This document shows, one piece after another, positions 1 to 15,200 of a DNA stretch of 64,000 nt. Source of the DNA: Owenia fusiformis (Eukaryota; Annelida; Polychaeta; Sabellida; Oweniidae); assembly GCA_903813345.2 (NCBI GenBank), contig CAIIXF020000006.1:15010348-15074347 (forward strand), given 5' to 3'. The translations under genes and the position numbers were made by a program. Position 1 is the stretch's first letter; every line of letters begins with the position of its first letter. The notes below the pieces were generated by a model that was not told the origin of the DNA, made no database searches, and saw only the letters and a list, made by a program, of their open reading frames with translations.

Positions 1-186
1 AAACAAGGTAGACAACATACTGTAAGCTCCAACTCACATTTGCATATAAGGAGATATTAATTAGAAGGAATGTCGTATGTCACATTGCAAACATTAGAAC
101 TGTCCAAACCTATTGATCCATCTTCCTCTTAGTCTTATTATAATGTCAGCTCTTCTTTTATAGAATATAATAATAATATGACATAC

Positions 187-276
187 CTGTCTGCGTCTCT
201 CAGCCTCAGCTTCTTCGGCTTCCTGTTGTTTACGAGCCTCTTCCTCAGCTTCTTCCTGTTCCTTGCGACGCTGTTC
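187..276 (-). CDS. Caldesmon-like gene, leftmost exon in the window
   Basis: The 90-nt exon has acceptor TTAATTTCCAG and a strong donor CAG then GTATGT, phase 0 at both ends. It encodes EQRRKEQEEAEEEARKQQEA followed by EEAEAERRRQ, continuing the charged helix. The rest of the gene, including any globular or actin-binding C-terminus and the 3' UTR, lies beyond base 1. Confidence 0.75.
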
Positions 277-3200
277 CTGGAAATTAACAATAGATGGAGT
301 TACAAACAATTCAAGATGGCTGACCTAGTTTCATGTGCTCCACCAAAATGCAGTAGTTGCTATCTTGTCTTCCAATCTTCACGTTTACTAGAAGTCGAAG
401 CAAATCCTTAACTGACAGTACTGAAAAAGGAATGATCATTCCAAATCAGACTTCATATATGTACAATTTTGTATAATAAGTGATCTTAAAAATATTAACA
501 AAAAAATTAAATGGTGACGAGTTGACTGAAGGTTGGTTATGAAGGTTCTATGTACAGTCTAATAATATTCTGATATCTACATTTTATCATTCTATAAATC
601 AAATTTTACATGTATTTATATAAGGTTTTTACATTCAGTGCAAATGTTGCATCGTGCACATCTTAAATCAAATGTGTCTTAACAATATGTGCTTTTTAAT
701 TATAAGAGTAATATGGGTACAATGAATGTCTATGACAATTTCTCTAATGATAATCTATATCTTATAGTATAACAAAGAGTGTGATTTATACTCGTATAGT
801 AAAATGAATTTATGATATACAACAAAATGAGAAATGATTTCTTATCTAAGAAAAAAATATCACACAGCACACCTTAGTAAATAAATATGGGTAGTTATGG
901 GATGGCGGTGGGATGCACCTTAAGATGGCAAATGATTCACAGTAAAAACCAAAGTAGCTGGTATACATGCAACTGAAAGCCAATTAAAGCATTCAATTAT
1001 CCCGTTCATTTTAGGAAATACCTCAATGTTAATCTAGGAACACTTGTTATAGAGACCATATATGTAGTCTATAGTGTTATTACCATGTAATGTTGAATGA
1101 ACAGTCTAATTGAATCAGAACCATTAATCACTATGATTTCTGTTTGTATAACAATATTTTAGATATCTAGGTTTGTTTGTCTTAGATATCTTACAGTCTA
1201 TTGCGAAGCAGGGTGATACTATATTTAAAATTGCTACCACCCATCAAAAGGACTGAAAAAAATTCAAAGAATTCTGAGCTATGTCTAATGTGACTTTTTC
1301 ATGATTAACTTATACGACAAATATACTGGTAGATTCAATATACATGTATATAAGAAGTGTAAAAATTCAATGCAGAATGAAAAACCACCTAAGGTTACAG
1401 AATGGTTGGTCTATAAAGTGGTAGCAGTTTTAAGTATAAAGCGCAGAAAAATCACAATTAATCAATATTTGGCACAATTTTGAACGCATCATTTAGTGCT
1501 GATCTGTAACACTTGGTGGAGCTACCTCCGCTCTTTGACGTTCAGCCTCTCTTTGACGTTCTGCTTCAGCTTCAGCCTCAGCTTCCCGTTGTCTCTCTTC
1601 CTGTTTAAACATTACAGTACATGACAACATAAACAGGCATTCAACATACAGTAGGTATACAGGTACATTGATAATATTGAAACACACTGACAGGGGATTG
1701 GACAAAATTTAGATCCCATATACTGCTTGGAAACAACAAATCAGACACAATGTTGCTTGTGAGCAATAGATACCCTATTAAGGTAGATCTAAAATAAGTA
1801 ATATGGGTTTTACAGGCCCAAAGTTGTCCGCCTTTGCCTTCCTTAAATTAGAATGTACATAATGACTACACACTTTGTAACTTACGAAGGAAGGAGTCAA
1901 CAATGGACACTGCTTTACAAACATTTGTAGAACCATTATGCATCCATCAACTAAAATTTTCCAGACATTGTTCACAAATATCTTCAATAGTGTTATCACT
2001 GATGCTTGATGATTTCTCAAGCTGACTGTAGAAACTGTTAAATATCAATATCACTAAGTAAAAGTGTATATAAAACAGGGTGACGGTGCACATTGTGAGC
2101 CACATATATCAATATAAGTGTGGAAAATGTATAATAAATACTAAATGTGCAAGTAAACGATTCATAAAGCTCACTGACAAAACAACTTAGTGCATAAGTT
2201 TTCAGAATGTTTGTACAACAGTGTTTTGAACAAGAACAGTTTCATGCTGTAATACAATCTGTGCATGTAACACTCCAAAAGGATGGGTGAATAGAAGAAC
2301 AAAGGAATATAGAAGAAATCTTCACCTATTTAACAAGTAATGCAATTTGTGTTCACAAACTACATCAAATTGTAAAAATAGAAAGACAATAATCTGTGCC
2401 ATCTGACAGGTGACCTAAAATCAACAAAGGAAATAGGGAAAGGCATTCTCCTAACATTCAAAATTCTTGTGATGACACTCGGATGCAATGTGAAGGAATA
2501 ATTCTTGTAACATTTGACACACACTGTGTCTTTTGTGGGGACTTCTGGGATGCCATGAGTACCTCTGCCTCAGCATCTACTGTATCTTCTGCGGGGGTTT
2601 CTTCTTCTGCAGCAGGGGCTTCTTCCTCCTGAGCGGGCTCCTTAGCAGATGCACAATAACAAAATATTAACCAGACGGAAACTACATTAATTAACACGTC
2701 ACAGCGAAAAGGAACAAAATGACCCCAAGATAAAACAGACATTTATATTGTCCAATAACAGTACACAAAACAGATCAATAAGACAGAGACAACACAATGA
2801 CATTTTGAACACATACACAATGTTTTATTGTATGAATTAATCTATTAAGGAATATAAATCCTCCCTTGCACTTATAAGCATCTTGGCAGAGTATCTAATG
2901 ATCTCAATCAATATTAATGATCTGCCAAAACCTTAGGCATATAAATGAAATTCATATTCATACTCAACATGATTTAATTAGCACTTGGCAAGTCCACCAA
3001 ATATAATCAGACAGGCCTATATGTTGGACAGCATAATCAAGATATATGAATTAAAATGATGAGCTAAGACAGTACAAATGCCACACAAAGCCTACAGGAA
3101 AATCTTTTGGCCAGTCAGTAATTCAATCAGTTTTACAAAATATATTGGACCTTCATATATGTATTAAATAGACAATTCCAGCCAATTGGGCTCACTAGGC

Positions 3201-6200
3201 GTAAACATAATGGCATAACTTTTCATGATGATCTTTAATATCCCACTTGAATCTCCTTTATATTTGCCTCAAGTGAAAACCTTAAAGCCTCTTACGCAAC
3301 ATAATCAGCTTAAAAAGTCAAGTTTACCAAGTACAAACACAAATGAAATATGAATAGAAGAACTCTCCTCAATAAACATCATAATAATCATTAACCTGGA
3401 TGAATATGATTTTGACATCTTCCCAAATATTTTTCCAGACTGGCAAGATGTGAGCAGTAAAGGCCTTTAACTGAATCTCAGCTGCACCTGGTTGCAACTT
3501 GTTCGATTCTAAAGGTTAAAACACATGATTAGCTCATCACCCACTGGGTCATGTAGTCTGATATATCACTACCTGCTAGACTCAGGCCACAGATGGGTCA
3601 AGGTGACTTGAGGTGATAATGGAGTCACATAAGCAATGTTCTGGTTCAACGTTTTACAGTGCAACTGCGTTGTTTCAAAAAGGTACTTATATCACATGGA
3701 TTTCCCTTCAACGAATATGCATTGGTATAATGCACATATCCCCAAAATGATACATAGCCTCTAACTTAAACCACGGGTGTGTCTTTTCCAATGCAAATAA
3801 TATGCAAAATCAAGATATACTAATGTGTGACTATTTGCATACAACTATTAGAGCCCCTGAATTTTCCATCCCTAGAAAAAAGGATACTTTTGTTTTGGAG
3901 ACCTGTTTGATCACAATTTTGATATGTGTGACTTAGAGGCACTACATTAGATTTTTTGGGAATATGAAATCCTACTTTCAATCAGTTTATTTTTTTTACT
4001 GCACAACCAAATATTCCCAGGCAGACATACAAACCAATATAATTATTTGACTCTGATAGGAGTTGCAGAAACTAAAGACGGATGTATAGTTTAGGTACAC
4101 GTATATACTGCATGTATATAAGCAGATAGAAAGCTGTAAAGGGAAGATAGAGCATGTCTTTAGGGTTCCATAAATACCACATATATCTGCTATCTTCTAA
4201 CTAGCTATGTAACTCCATGTTTACAGTATCTGTAGCTATTTCTGAAGCAAGATACCAACCCCCTGTAGCATCCATCATTGCTCTCTATCAGCAAAAATTC
4301 TGTGACAGAATATTCCCAAAAACAACAAATTGATTTTTGAATGAGTGAAGAAACAGCATAGAACAATGCCTCGCATTAAGATCAAACCTTGACCATCAAT
4401 CTTTCCTTACTATCACCCTGCAAAGGAGAGACAAGGTATGTTTGGACCACCTTGATGTTTGTTTTAGAGAAGGGTTTACAAAGATAGGGCTGATCTTATG
4501 TAATCAATACCTCAACAGTTACATCAACTTGTTTTTACCACCAAGAACTAATGAGGCCCACAGGCCAATGAAAAGCTGCAACATGTAGATGGTATATATA
4601 GTCTAATAGGTAAAGGTAAGAATTAAACCTGGATTTCTCCATTATATGAGTAATTCAAAAATTCACCACTGTGAAAAAACACCAAAATCTTGACCTTGAT
4701 TCATTTCTTATTTATCAAAAATATCTTGAATAACTTTGACCTTATTTTCGTATTGCAGATGACCTCTGAGACTAGAAATGAACTTTACACAGAAACAATA
4801 TTGGCCTATATTAATAACTAGGTTGTGAACAAGGATAGCCCAGAAAGGTTAATTATCACCAACATAAGTATACATCCCACAGTAAAGTGATTTATACTCC
4901 AAGAGTAGACAGATACTCTAAGAGATACCCCAAACAATTGTATCCATGAGAAACATACCAAAATATTAAGAAAACAGAAACAAGTGTTATTTGAGATCAT
5001 CATATAACCATGGACTTCATGTTCCTCCAATATATCTATCCATATTTATGCTGAATATAAGATAGACATTCCTGCTCTCATATTATGAATATTCTGAATG
5101 TTACATCCTAAGTTTCATTGGTTGCTATGGTTACGCATAGTTACACTGGTAAACAAACAGGTGGCAGAAATTTCAAAGCATATATACAATATCATAAGCA
5201 AGAAGAGAACATTTATGCAACAACATTATACATCAGACATTTACCTTTGAGGCTGCTTTTCAGAATGCATGATAAGAAAAATAGAACATAGGTGTTAGAT
5301 GAAAATTTTATAGAGATGACAAGTACTACTTGATAATGTAAGAGGTAGAAACATATACCAAATTTTGCTAAAAGTGAGCAATTTACTTGGCAAAAGATAG
5401 ATAAGATAGATAAGATAAGATATTTCTATTTTGAAGATTTAGAAAATTTCATCTAGTTTAAATCATGAAAACACTATTGCTTACCTCTTCAGCTGCAGCC
5501 TTAGCGGCTTCTTCAGCGGCAGTGTTATCCTGAAAACAGAGAAATACATGTAATGATTTTTGAGGTTTTCATTGACATTGTGCAACATTTTTGACTGTAA
5601 CTGGTTCATGATCGTGAAAGGCACAATCACCATCAGAGTCTGTTGCTAAAATGATGTTTTATCAAATATTGGGTGGGTGTCATTTTCGAAAGGAGAGGAA
5701 GACGCGTGATTAATATTATAAACAATCCAACTACATGAAAGGACACTAAAATGTTGCTTTGATACATTAAATGTTATTTCATCCTAGTTGCATTTTATCA
5801 ATTTTAAACAATGTATATAAATATTTGCAGTTTCTAGAATTATTTCATCTAATAAACTGGTATTAGACTGATGTCACCATTATTTCTGTCTATATAGATT
5901 AGAAAGCAGTACAATTGTCTACAAAGAAAAACATTTTGATTTTATAATACATCATGCAATCCCAACCATTTCACTAGTGTACAGAGCTCATGTACCATTT
6001 AACCCCCTCCAACCCCATTCTGATTTCAACAACTTTATTTCCACAATTTCAGTGTAAACATTCTCTGGATTACAAATGCAAGACAATGTCTATAACAACT
6101 GATCATAAACAAGACTGACACCTGGCAAAAACAAGCTGACTCGATATATCCCAAGCCACAATTTAGAATTTCCAGGTCGTAAATATCTCCATTCAATTAT

Positions 6201-9200
6201 CCTTAGAATGCAAGCTATAATAGAGTAATCCAATTAAGAATTTCCACACGTTAAAAGTCGTTAATCCAATTTCGACCAGGTACGGAAAATATCCAATTTC
6301 TGCAAAATTTGTTAATTTGAATAACATCATTAAATCCAACTGCATCGTTGCAAGGATACTTTATACGATTCCTATGATTTTTAATTATTGTCAAATATTT
6401 ATGCTCTTATGAAAATTATAAATTACCGTATCTGAATCCATTTTGAAGCCCTGAAGAAGTAACTAAGCTGTATGAGAGACTTGACTAGAGTGAAGTAAAA
6501 GTGGGGACGTTAGTACAGTCCCAGAAGTCCTAGATTGTGACGTACAGATCTACCTTCACGAATACAGCTCATTTGCATAAATACAGATAAGCTAATGCTT
6601 CTCAAGACATATCATGAATCTATACATGTTTTAAGATACAACTTGGGACAGAAATACATCTCGGTGATGGGATATTACACAGCTTGGCCCCAAAGCTGAA
6701 TTTGTAGCTAAAATTGACCAAAATCACCAGTGTAACTTGCTTACATTTTTCACCTATCGATATCACCTTTTTACCTGAGTGGAATCAAATACTGGCACGG
6801 GATGCTGGTTGCTTAGCAACAGATATCTCAGAACACAGCTTTTAACTATACTAATCAGGTAGATAGGTGTATCGATAGATGAGCCAATTGGGACCTTGTA
6901 ACAGAGAACAAAACATGCCCCCGGCAGTCTTACATATGCTCCACTAATTGGGGCGGCGAAATGATCTCTTAACTTTCAATCAAATTCTGTATCTCAATTC
7001 CATATATATTAAACTGCAAAATGTTTATCTGTTTGTACAAAGAACATTTGGCATTCATTTCATCAGACATGTTTTGATAATTATCATTATTATGTTTCAA
7101 TGATACATAAAGTTCCACAAATTCTCAGTTGTCTCTACTGGAGCAAAAATAAGAAATGAGCCAAAAATGTTTCCAGTTAATAGATGAGCACCATCAATAT
7201 GTCTGATGGATTTTGACAACTATGTCTACCAAAATAACTTTTTTGTCCCAGATTAAATTTTTATGATTCCCCATCCTTATGCTAAATATCTTAAGTCACT
7301 CACAGAATTCCATTATTTTCACCTTATGTTGAATGTAAAACCACCACCCTGCTTTACCTGACCAATTCCTCATTATCCATGATAAAGCATGACAAATATG
7401 ACCTAACATATGATAATCTCACATATGAGTGATTGACATTCCAGGTATGTAACTATGGCAACCATCAGCACCCCCTGAGTTACCTGATATTTTATCTCAA
7501 ACATCAATGTTATTATAAGATAACTGGAAATAGGATTGAACTTCCTCAGTAGCCTTATACCTGTAAAGTAAATATACTAATACATCTCTGTATTAATCTA
7601 ATAACCCCTCCCCCACCTGTTCTACCAATATTCCAATACTAGTCCCATTTAATGAAACCTAATGGGTTTTGAATAGTGGTCGGACTCGCCTGAAAATCTC
7701 CACTCGAGTGGGCCATGAAAAACCACGATTATAATCGCGATTTGACTTAGTTGAGTTACTTCCGGTTTCAGTTTCCGAAGTAGCGGCAGAATTCATCAAT
7801 TTGATCAAGTCTTTCAAGTGCCTCTATACTTTTTATTGTCTAAATCGTATTGCACATCCCTATAGATCGCTAAAGTTCACCCCTAGTCCCCTATAGATAG
7901 TAAAACTTACAGAATAAATAGTGAAAACAAACTTCGTCAATCCAGAAAGTTCCAGGATGCACCGCGGTAGACAAATATTTTAAAATTCCCGGCTGTTGGA
8001 TATTCCCAGAATGCATCAAACCGGAAATGAAACTTTTGCATAAAAATAACGAACGCAGAATAAAATCCGAGTATGTTTGTCTTCCGCACATGGCATTAAA
8101 TAGAAAATAAGTTGTTTTCTATACAGATTATAAGCAGAACATTACAACTATAAGCATGGAAATTGCGAATAGGAGAGACGAATCGCGAGTCAAGGTAAGG
8201 TGAAAACGAGTGAATAATAATTTTTGGTAAACATTTCAAATCGCGAGTTCAAGTTTTCAACTCGATCAATTGATTTTTAGGACAAATGAGAGTAAAACTC
8301 GAGTACACGAGTCAGTCTTCCAACCACTAGTTTTGAATATAGACAATTGTAATGCTTTCCAACTATTAAAACCAATGGATATCAACGATAACTCTTGAAC
8401 TGCACATGTTGTGAGGAATATATATTTGAAAACAAAAATATAAACCCCTCACTCATGTTTCACTCACCTGTATACTCATATTTATACTCAAATGAATCAT
8501 TAAGTTACACACTAGTATAAGCAATAGATATAAGCAAAAGACATTGCTCATCAATGAGACAATGTTTACACCCTCAGAAAATTATAGAAGAAACACATGA
8601 AGATATAGAAAACAAAAACCCAAAAAGAAATGATTGTAAATCTTTTTCAGTCTCACCTTTTATATTGACTAATATGTCATTGTCATGACATTAAAGAGTC
8701 AATAAAAGATATACATATTGAGAAAATTATGATAGCCTATATGGATAAAGATGAAGGTTTTACAAAGGTGGAAGACACACAAGAACATACAATTGATTTC
8801 CAGTACTCTACATACAAACATCAACAAAATCACATCACTCAGAATAGATCATGCAACAGACAAGTTCACATCACATAGGTATAACTTGTACATCACAGCA
8901 ATATGAAGAAATATAGTAGAAAGATATATCAAAGTGATCCATCAGACAGTGAGGAAATAAGGAGATTTGATCAAATATTTGAACCACATTTCCATATGTA
9001 ATTTTCCAGGGTACATCGGACTCCATAATACCCTAAGTTTGCTAGTGGTATCAAAGCTAATTGAGGGGTTACACATGTAAGAATTATGAATTACACGAGG
9101 CCCATCGTAAAGCTGATCATACCAAAGGCGGACTCACAGTAGGATGGGGTCTAAATAGTACCCATGGTTTTGCTAGATTTAAGTTTATTTACAACTCAAA

Positions 9201-12200
9201 AGGCATACATATCAGTACAGTGAAACCTGTTAAATGGAACACCTCTAGAAGTAGAACACCTCTGTTAGTGGATTACTTTTTAGAGGTACCAGATGTGTTC
9301 TACTTAGACAGGTTTTACTGCACTTGATAGTATGGTACCCAAACTACATATGGAGCTATGTAAAGATTTGATACAAGAGCCAGCGATCTAGTTGCTATAG
9401 TAATACTTATAGAAAATTATGGAATGGTATTTACTTCTTCTTCTTCCTGTTGTCGTCTACGTGACCTGAATGTTGACCTCTGTAATGATACAAACATTCA
9501 CATGCGTAAACATGTCACATGCTTTACATAATAAGGCAAACACAATGGTGATTCATATTACATGCAGTTGTCATTTTTAATTGACCTTTTGCAATCAGAA
9601 TATAAGAATTCAATTCAGTCTTGTTGTTTGAATTGCATATTCGATGAACTTTATCTCCAAACAGTCTGTGCCAATTCACTGAATTCGGCAACTTATGAGA
9701 TATATCAAATATGATCAAATTCTTCGTTTTTCACCAAATTATCAAATTATGAATCACCAATGTAAAACATTAAGGAAGAACAACAGACACTTCTAGAGCT
9801 TGATCTGTGACCAGTTAAACATCTCTGGGTACATGGGTACATTTAAGTGCTTTTATATCAAACCATTCATGGCTTTGCTATATATGAACATTGATGTAAT
9901 GATAGATGCATGATATAATGGCATATATACATAAAAGCAAAACATGAGATTCAGAGACAATTAATATGTGAATAAAATAGTGAAGAAATTAGTAACAAAA
10001 TATGATATACAAATACATAGGAAAACTGGTTAATCATTGCTCAAATCAACATAATTAAACAAATAAAACAAAGTCTACATACAAATATACAACATAGGGT
10101 ACAAAATGAAACAAAATAATGATCATATTTGAGGGAAATGATATTGATGTAATGTTCTGTTCATGAAGTCATAGCATATGAAAATGTCTACAATTGCCAT
10201 ATATGGCTATGCTTTGCATGTGACATTATGGCTTAATCCAAAATGGCTGAATTCAAGATGGCTGACTAACCTCTACTGGAGCTTCTGCTTCTGCTTCTGG
10301 CTCAGGGTCAGCTCTGCGGCTACGTCTGCTTGTGGTTTCTTCCTCTTCACCGCCTGCAGCTCTAAAATTGAACACAATCAAAATGTGAACATAACATGAT
10401 ATTTTATTTAGTCTGATACTGATTATATATAAATCATTGCTTCTGACAACATCAAGAGGTTTTGAACATTACAGACTTTAGCATCTGAATGGTCAAAGTC
10501 TCGGGATGGTGTTCTATGTTTGGCGCCGCTTGGAGTCACCGTGGAACCACTAGTCAGCAACTAAATAGAAAATGAAAGTTAAGGCAGAAAAGAGACATTA
10601 TGACAAACAAACACAAAGAGGCAAGTGACTTGTAAGCAAACACAAATTAATTTAATGAGGCATTTATTAATTCATGTTGGCTTACATAAAACACAAACCA
10701 ACAAAGAAGATAATAGACATCACAGAAAGAATGAAGAAATTAATACGTTCAAGGTAGCATCGTTCTTCCAGCAAAATTAATATAAAGTGCAAATGGAATG
10801 AATAGAACAGCAGCACAAATGATTACATGCTAATACCCCATGTTTGGGGTACACCTATCACCTCAAAACCTAAGTGACTAAAGCATGGAAGTCAACATGC
10901 ATAGTGATACTGAAGACAAACTTGAATGAGATGAAATGATTTTGTAAAAACATGTTCAAGGGGAAATGATTTTTAAGATGACCTCTTCAGGGGGAAATGA
11001 TTTTTAAGATGACATCTTCAAGGTGAATGTTTTAATAAGAGATTTGAGTTTTAAATGCCATGCAAATAAACACTGTAATAATGAATGATATGGTTGGGAA
11101 AACATTCTCTAAAATGAAGTATTATACCAAGACAGGCAGTGATAGATACCAGTTCATCTACTTTAAGCTAATATGAACAAAAATAAAAACACATGGTTAG
11201 ATTTAAAACATAATTATCGACATTATAGGTTAGTATTTCTGGAAAAACAACTGGGTATTTCATGGGAATAAAAACAATATGAAAGATTTCATAATTCAAA
11301 TGTGTCAACACAGCTTTTCGTATAACAACACCAAAGTTAAACAAACACTTGATTTATGAAATCATTTCTGATTAAATACTAAAAATTCTATGAACTATTA
11401 AGTCTACTACAAATAAGTTATTATTGAAATGTAAAATGTTCAAAAACACACAGTATTAGTGAGCACTCAATGAACAAATTATTAAATATAAAAAGTGCTA
11501 GGAAAACTCTGAATTACAAACTTTAGCTTTTTAAATGTCATTCCAGTTAATATATGCGATGTAATGGTTTGACATAAAGAGATTAACAAATAATTAATCA
11601 ACATAAATGCGCCATGTATTGCCCTGACATCAGACGTCATGACAAGCGCCTTCTATCTTGCCTTAGTCTTGCTTCACGACGCTCGCGACGTCTTTTCTCC
11701 AAGTCATCTTCTTCTGTGTTGTCAGCAGCCCTATAATACACAACACAGGGATAGGTGTCACCACATGCTAACATGCAGACGACATGACAACACCCCTTTC
11801 TTATAAGGATACAAGAAACTGCTTTTGAGATTACGGATCGATTTATATGGGTCCAAGGGGTGTTGACATGCATACAACAACACTTTTACGATTAAGTACT
11901 GGAATGGGCTGGTGCTACAAATATGTAATTTTGTGAATAACAGATCCAAATGATTTATTTAATGGAACAAGATATAAACATGAGGAAATTGAACACAATA
12001 GGGAATTTTTGCAACATGTAACAATTGAAAAATATAAAACAAAAAGTAGAATGTAGTACTATGTATTTTAGATACAAGGATTACAAAGGACTAAATAAAA
12101 AATCAAGAATATAGTATTCAAATATATTAAGACAATACAGTGTATATGTAAACATATATAAATATAAAGAATCAACAAGAAAAATGAGCATCTAGACTCT

Positions 12201-15200
12201 TTCCTAAAAATACTTCAATTTTATAGAGTTTATGGATGTGTCCAATTAAAAACAGTCATGGAAAAATGAATTTATTATCATTATGGTTTAACCCTCCCTT
12301 CTCCTTGTAACAAAGTGTTTAGAAGTGAAGATTGGCCATTCACTTGATTGGATATTTCTATGCTACGCCATTTTACTTTGGTTTGCATGTGATTTGAATT
12401 TTCAGTTTATTAAAAGAGCATATATAGTATATTAACAGGGCATTTTCAGTATATTATCAGGGCATTTTCATTATATTAACAGGCTAGGGTAATTTAGTTC
12501 AGTGATGGGGATAGGGCCTTTGCTTTTATTACAAGGAAATTTGAGTTTTGAAATATGGCACTTTTGATATATTGATTGTGATAAGGGAAATTATGCATGT
12601 GGTGTAAAATCCTTCAGTATTATGATAGGTAACTGTTTACTCATTTAAATTATAGAAAAGTCAATTTAGTATTCACACAGACAGTTATTACAAGAATGGG
12701 ATTCAGTTCACTCTTACCCATCATCACTATAATAAATATATCAATACAGAATAGATAATAATCATTTTCAATATTTACAATATAGCAAATAACTACATGT
12801 TGTACATATATGCTTACATGATCACAACCTTTATACGAAAAAGATAATAAACTATAAAAGATACATGCTAACATATTAAATGTTGATCTATAGAACTATA
12901 TTTTTTTCTTTAAATACTATAGACATTTTAGAGAAAAGCATGCAAACATGTTTAGTACATGTACTGGAAATTAGTTGGAATTTTACAAAACTCATGAGAA
13001 CTGATAAATAAACTATGGAACCAATGCAGACATGTTATAACCCCTCTTTTTCCAAATAGACCATACCCCACCATTACAGTAGGCCAGTCTAAGTGATAGC
13101 AAAGGGGTGTTAAATGGAGTAAACTAATCAAACCCACAACATACATTCTGGCAAGGCGTTCCTCACGCTCCCGTCGACGTCGTGCAATCCTATCACTAGC
13201 TTCGTCATCTCCACCCCCACTCGCTGCCTCTGCCGCTCTAAAACATGCACAACCATGCAGAACACAAATAAATAAAAATGGCGGGAAAACAAAACAGAAA
13301 TGTGGGAACACACCATGCATGAACTCTGTAGTATGACCACGTATGCCATCTTTCAATTATGAATGAAAATATTTATACATTAATTTAAATGAATCTTAGA
13401 TATATCATGATTTAAAATTGTAATGTAAGTATTAAGCCAAGCTATTAACACGTTTTACTAAAAATTAATGATCTAAACTTGGGACAATCTGGGATGAGGG
13501 ACTGGGTTTGGAAAAAAGTAACAAATGGTATATATATATAATAATAAATTGGATGGATAAAAGGTAAAGGGGTATATACTGTATTTACTTTACACTTATA
13601 ACCAGGTATACCAATCATACATACACATACTTTAAAAATAATCATATTCATAAAAAATTAAATACCAACAAACTGATTATACGTAAGGTAAAAATCAATC
13701 GAAGAAAAACAGTAGGTAACAGACAACTGGATAAGACACTTATCGTAGGATATCAGACATTTACACTATAAGGACATGTTTCTGAAATTATTAAGAAGTT
13801 CATAAGAGTGTAAATAAATAAAATTTAATAAAAAAAAGAGCAAAACAAAAAATTAGATGTTAAACCAACATAAATCAGGTGTTTTGACCAGCAAAAGCAA
13901 ATGTGCTCGTAAAGAAATTTTTAATTGTAAAAAGTTAGGGATGAGTACATTTTAAGCAACCTCCCATACTATACCTGTCTTTTATTGGTTTTAAATGACA
14001 ATTTAATTACCTGGCTGATCTGTGAAGAGGAAAAAGGAACGCATTAAAATAAACAAAATTTAATATTGGATAGAAAATACATTTTGTACACCTGTGATTT
14101 AAAACCTAAAAGAGAATTCTGAGTGATAGAACTCCACAATTATGTTAATGATAATTATGATAATTAAATGAATGACTGTCATTATAACATGATAAATTGT
14201 CATTAATTAAGTGATGTGATTTATGATATAAAATCTGAAGAAGCGAATGATCAAGTACCTAATTTTGCAACATTAGATTGTCAACAAAGAGGCTATCACT
14301 CTTAAACTTGAAAAGTCAACAGATATAACAAGTCAAAGATATGACTGAAGGTAATAATGATGTACTTGACTTCAAGGTGTCAAGCCTTAAGATCAAAGTG
14401 AAGATGATAGCAATAAGGTATAAAAGGGTTGGAATCTGTTTTGCTTTGCAATGTTCATGTGCAGTGTCTTTACTAAATGAATTTTATTGTCACCTCATCA
14501 AGGAGTTCCATGTTTGAACACTTAACAAGGAATCAATCAGAAAATCATTTTTGAACATTTGTTTGCTTCAATATTTTTTCTCTTTCTTAGAAGCAGCTTT
14601 AGATTGGGAAAGTACCAGCTCAACTCATTCATTTATTTGAAATTTCAGTCTTATAATTTTATATTAAAAAAAATATGTCAAAAGAAACAAAATCAACATA
14701 CCATATTTGATTATGCAAAGTTCAACATCAAACCTGAAGATTCTCTAAGCACAAACCATGATATATGCCAAAAATTGACATCAAGGAAAATCAAAGACTT
14801 CTGTATGTTTTAATCAATAGGCCTTCACTTCAATGATGAGAATCACATTTCAAATATTAACAATATCATCAAGTTGAAAATATTCTGTGTATCAATAGAT
14901 GACATTCATACTGTTAACCCAAACAGTGTATCCCTTCAGTCATATAAAATAACTTGCGATGGATCAAGTTGAATGACATTGAAATATATGAACTTGTCTA
15001 AATAATGGTTGATATGTGATAGGCTTTGTCAAAATTTGAATAATCAATTTTGCAGTTTGGAAAAGAATATTTGTGTCCTTTTAATTTAAATCATGATTAT
15101 GAATATGAAAGTCAAGTTAAGTGTATAAGATATTTATTGAATGTGACAGCAATATCATTTTAATGAATAGAAATTCCTAATAATGAATTTATCTTAAGAA

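Noticed and set aside
1862-1910. Strong donor GTAAGTTAC at 1886 on the minus strand with a possible 24-nt exon (CPLLTPSF)
   Set aside because: The acceptor is weak and the hydrophobic peptide does not fit the charged helix on both sides, although the phase would match.
5240-5275. Possible tiny exon ending at a GTAAAT donor (CCTCAAAG)
   Set aside because: No acceptor choice gives a length divisible by three between phase-0 neighbours.
7365-7400. Possible alternative first exon ATGGATAATGAGGAATTGGT before a GTAAAG donor
   Set aside because: It leaves phase 2, but the downstream exons at 6451 and 5529 require phase 0.
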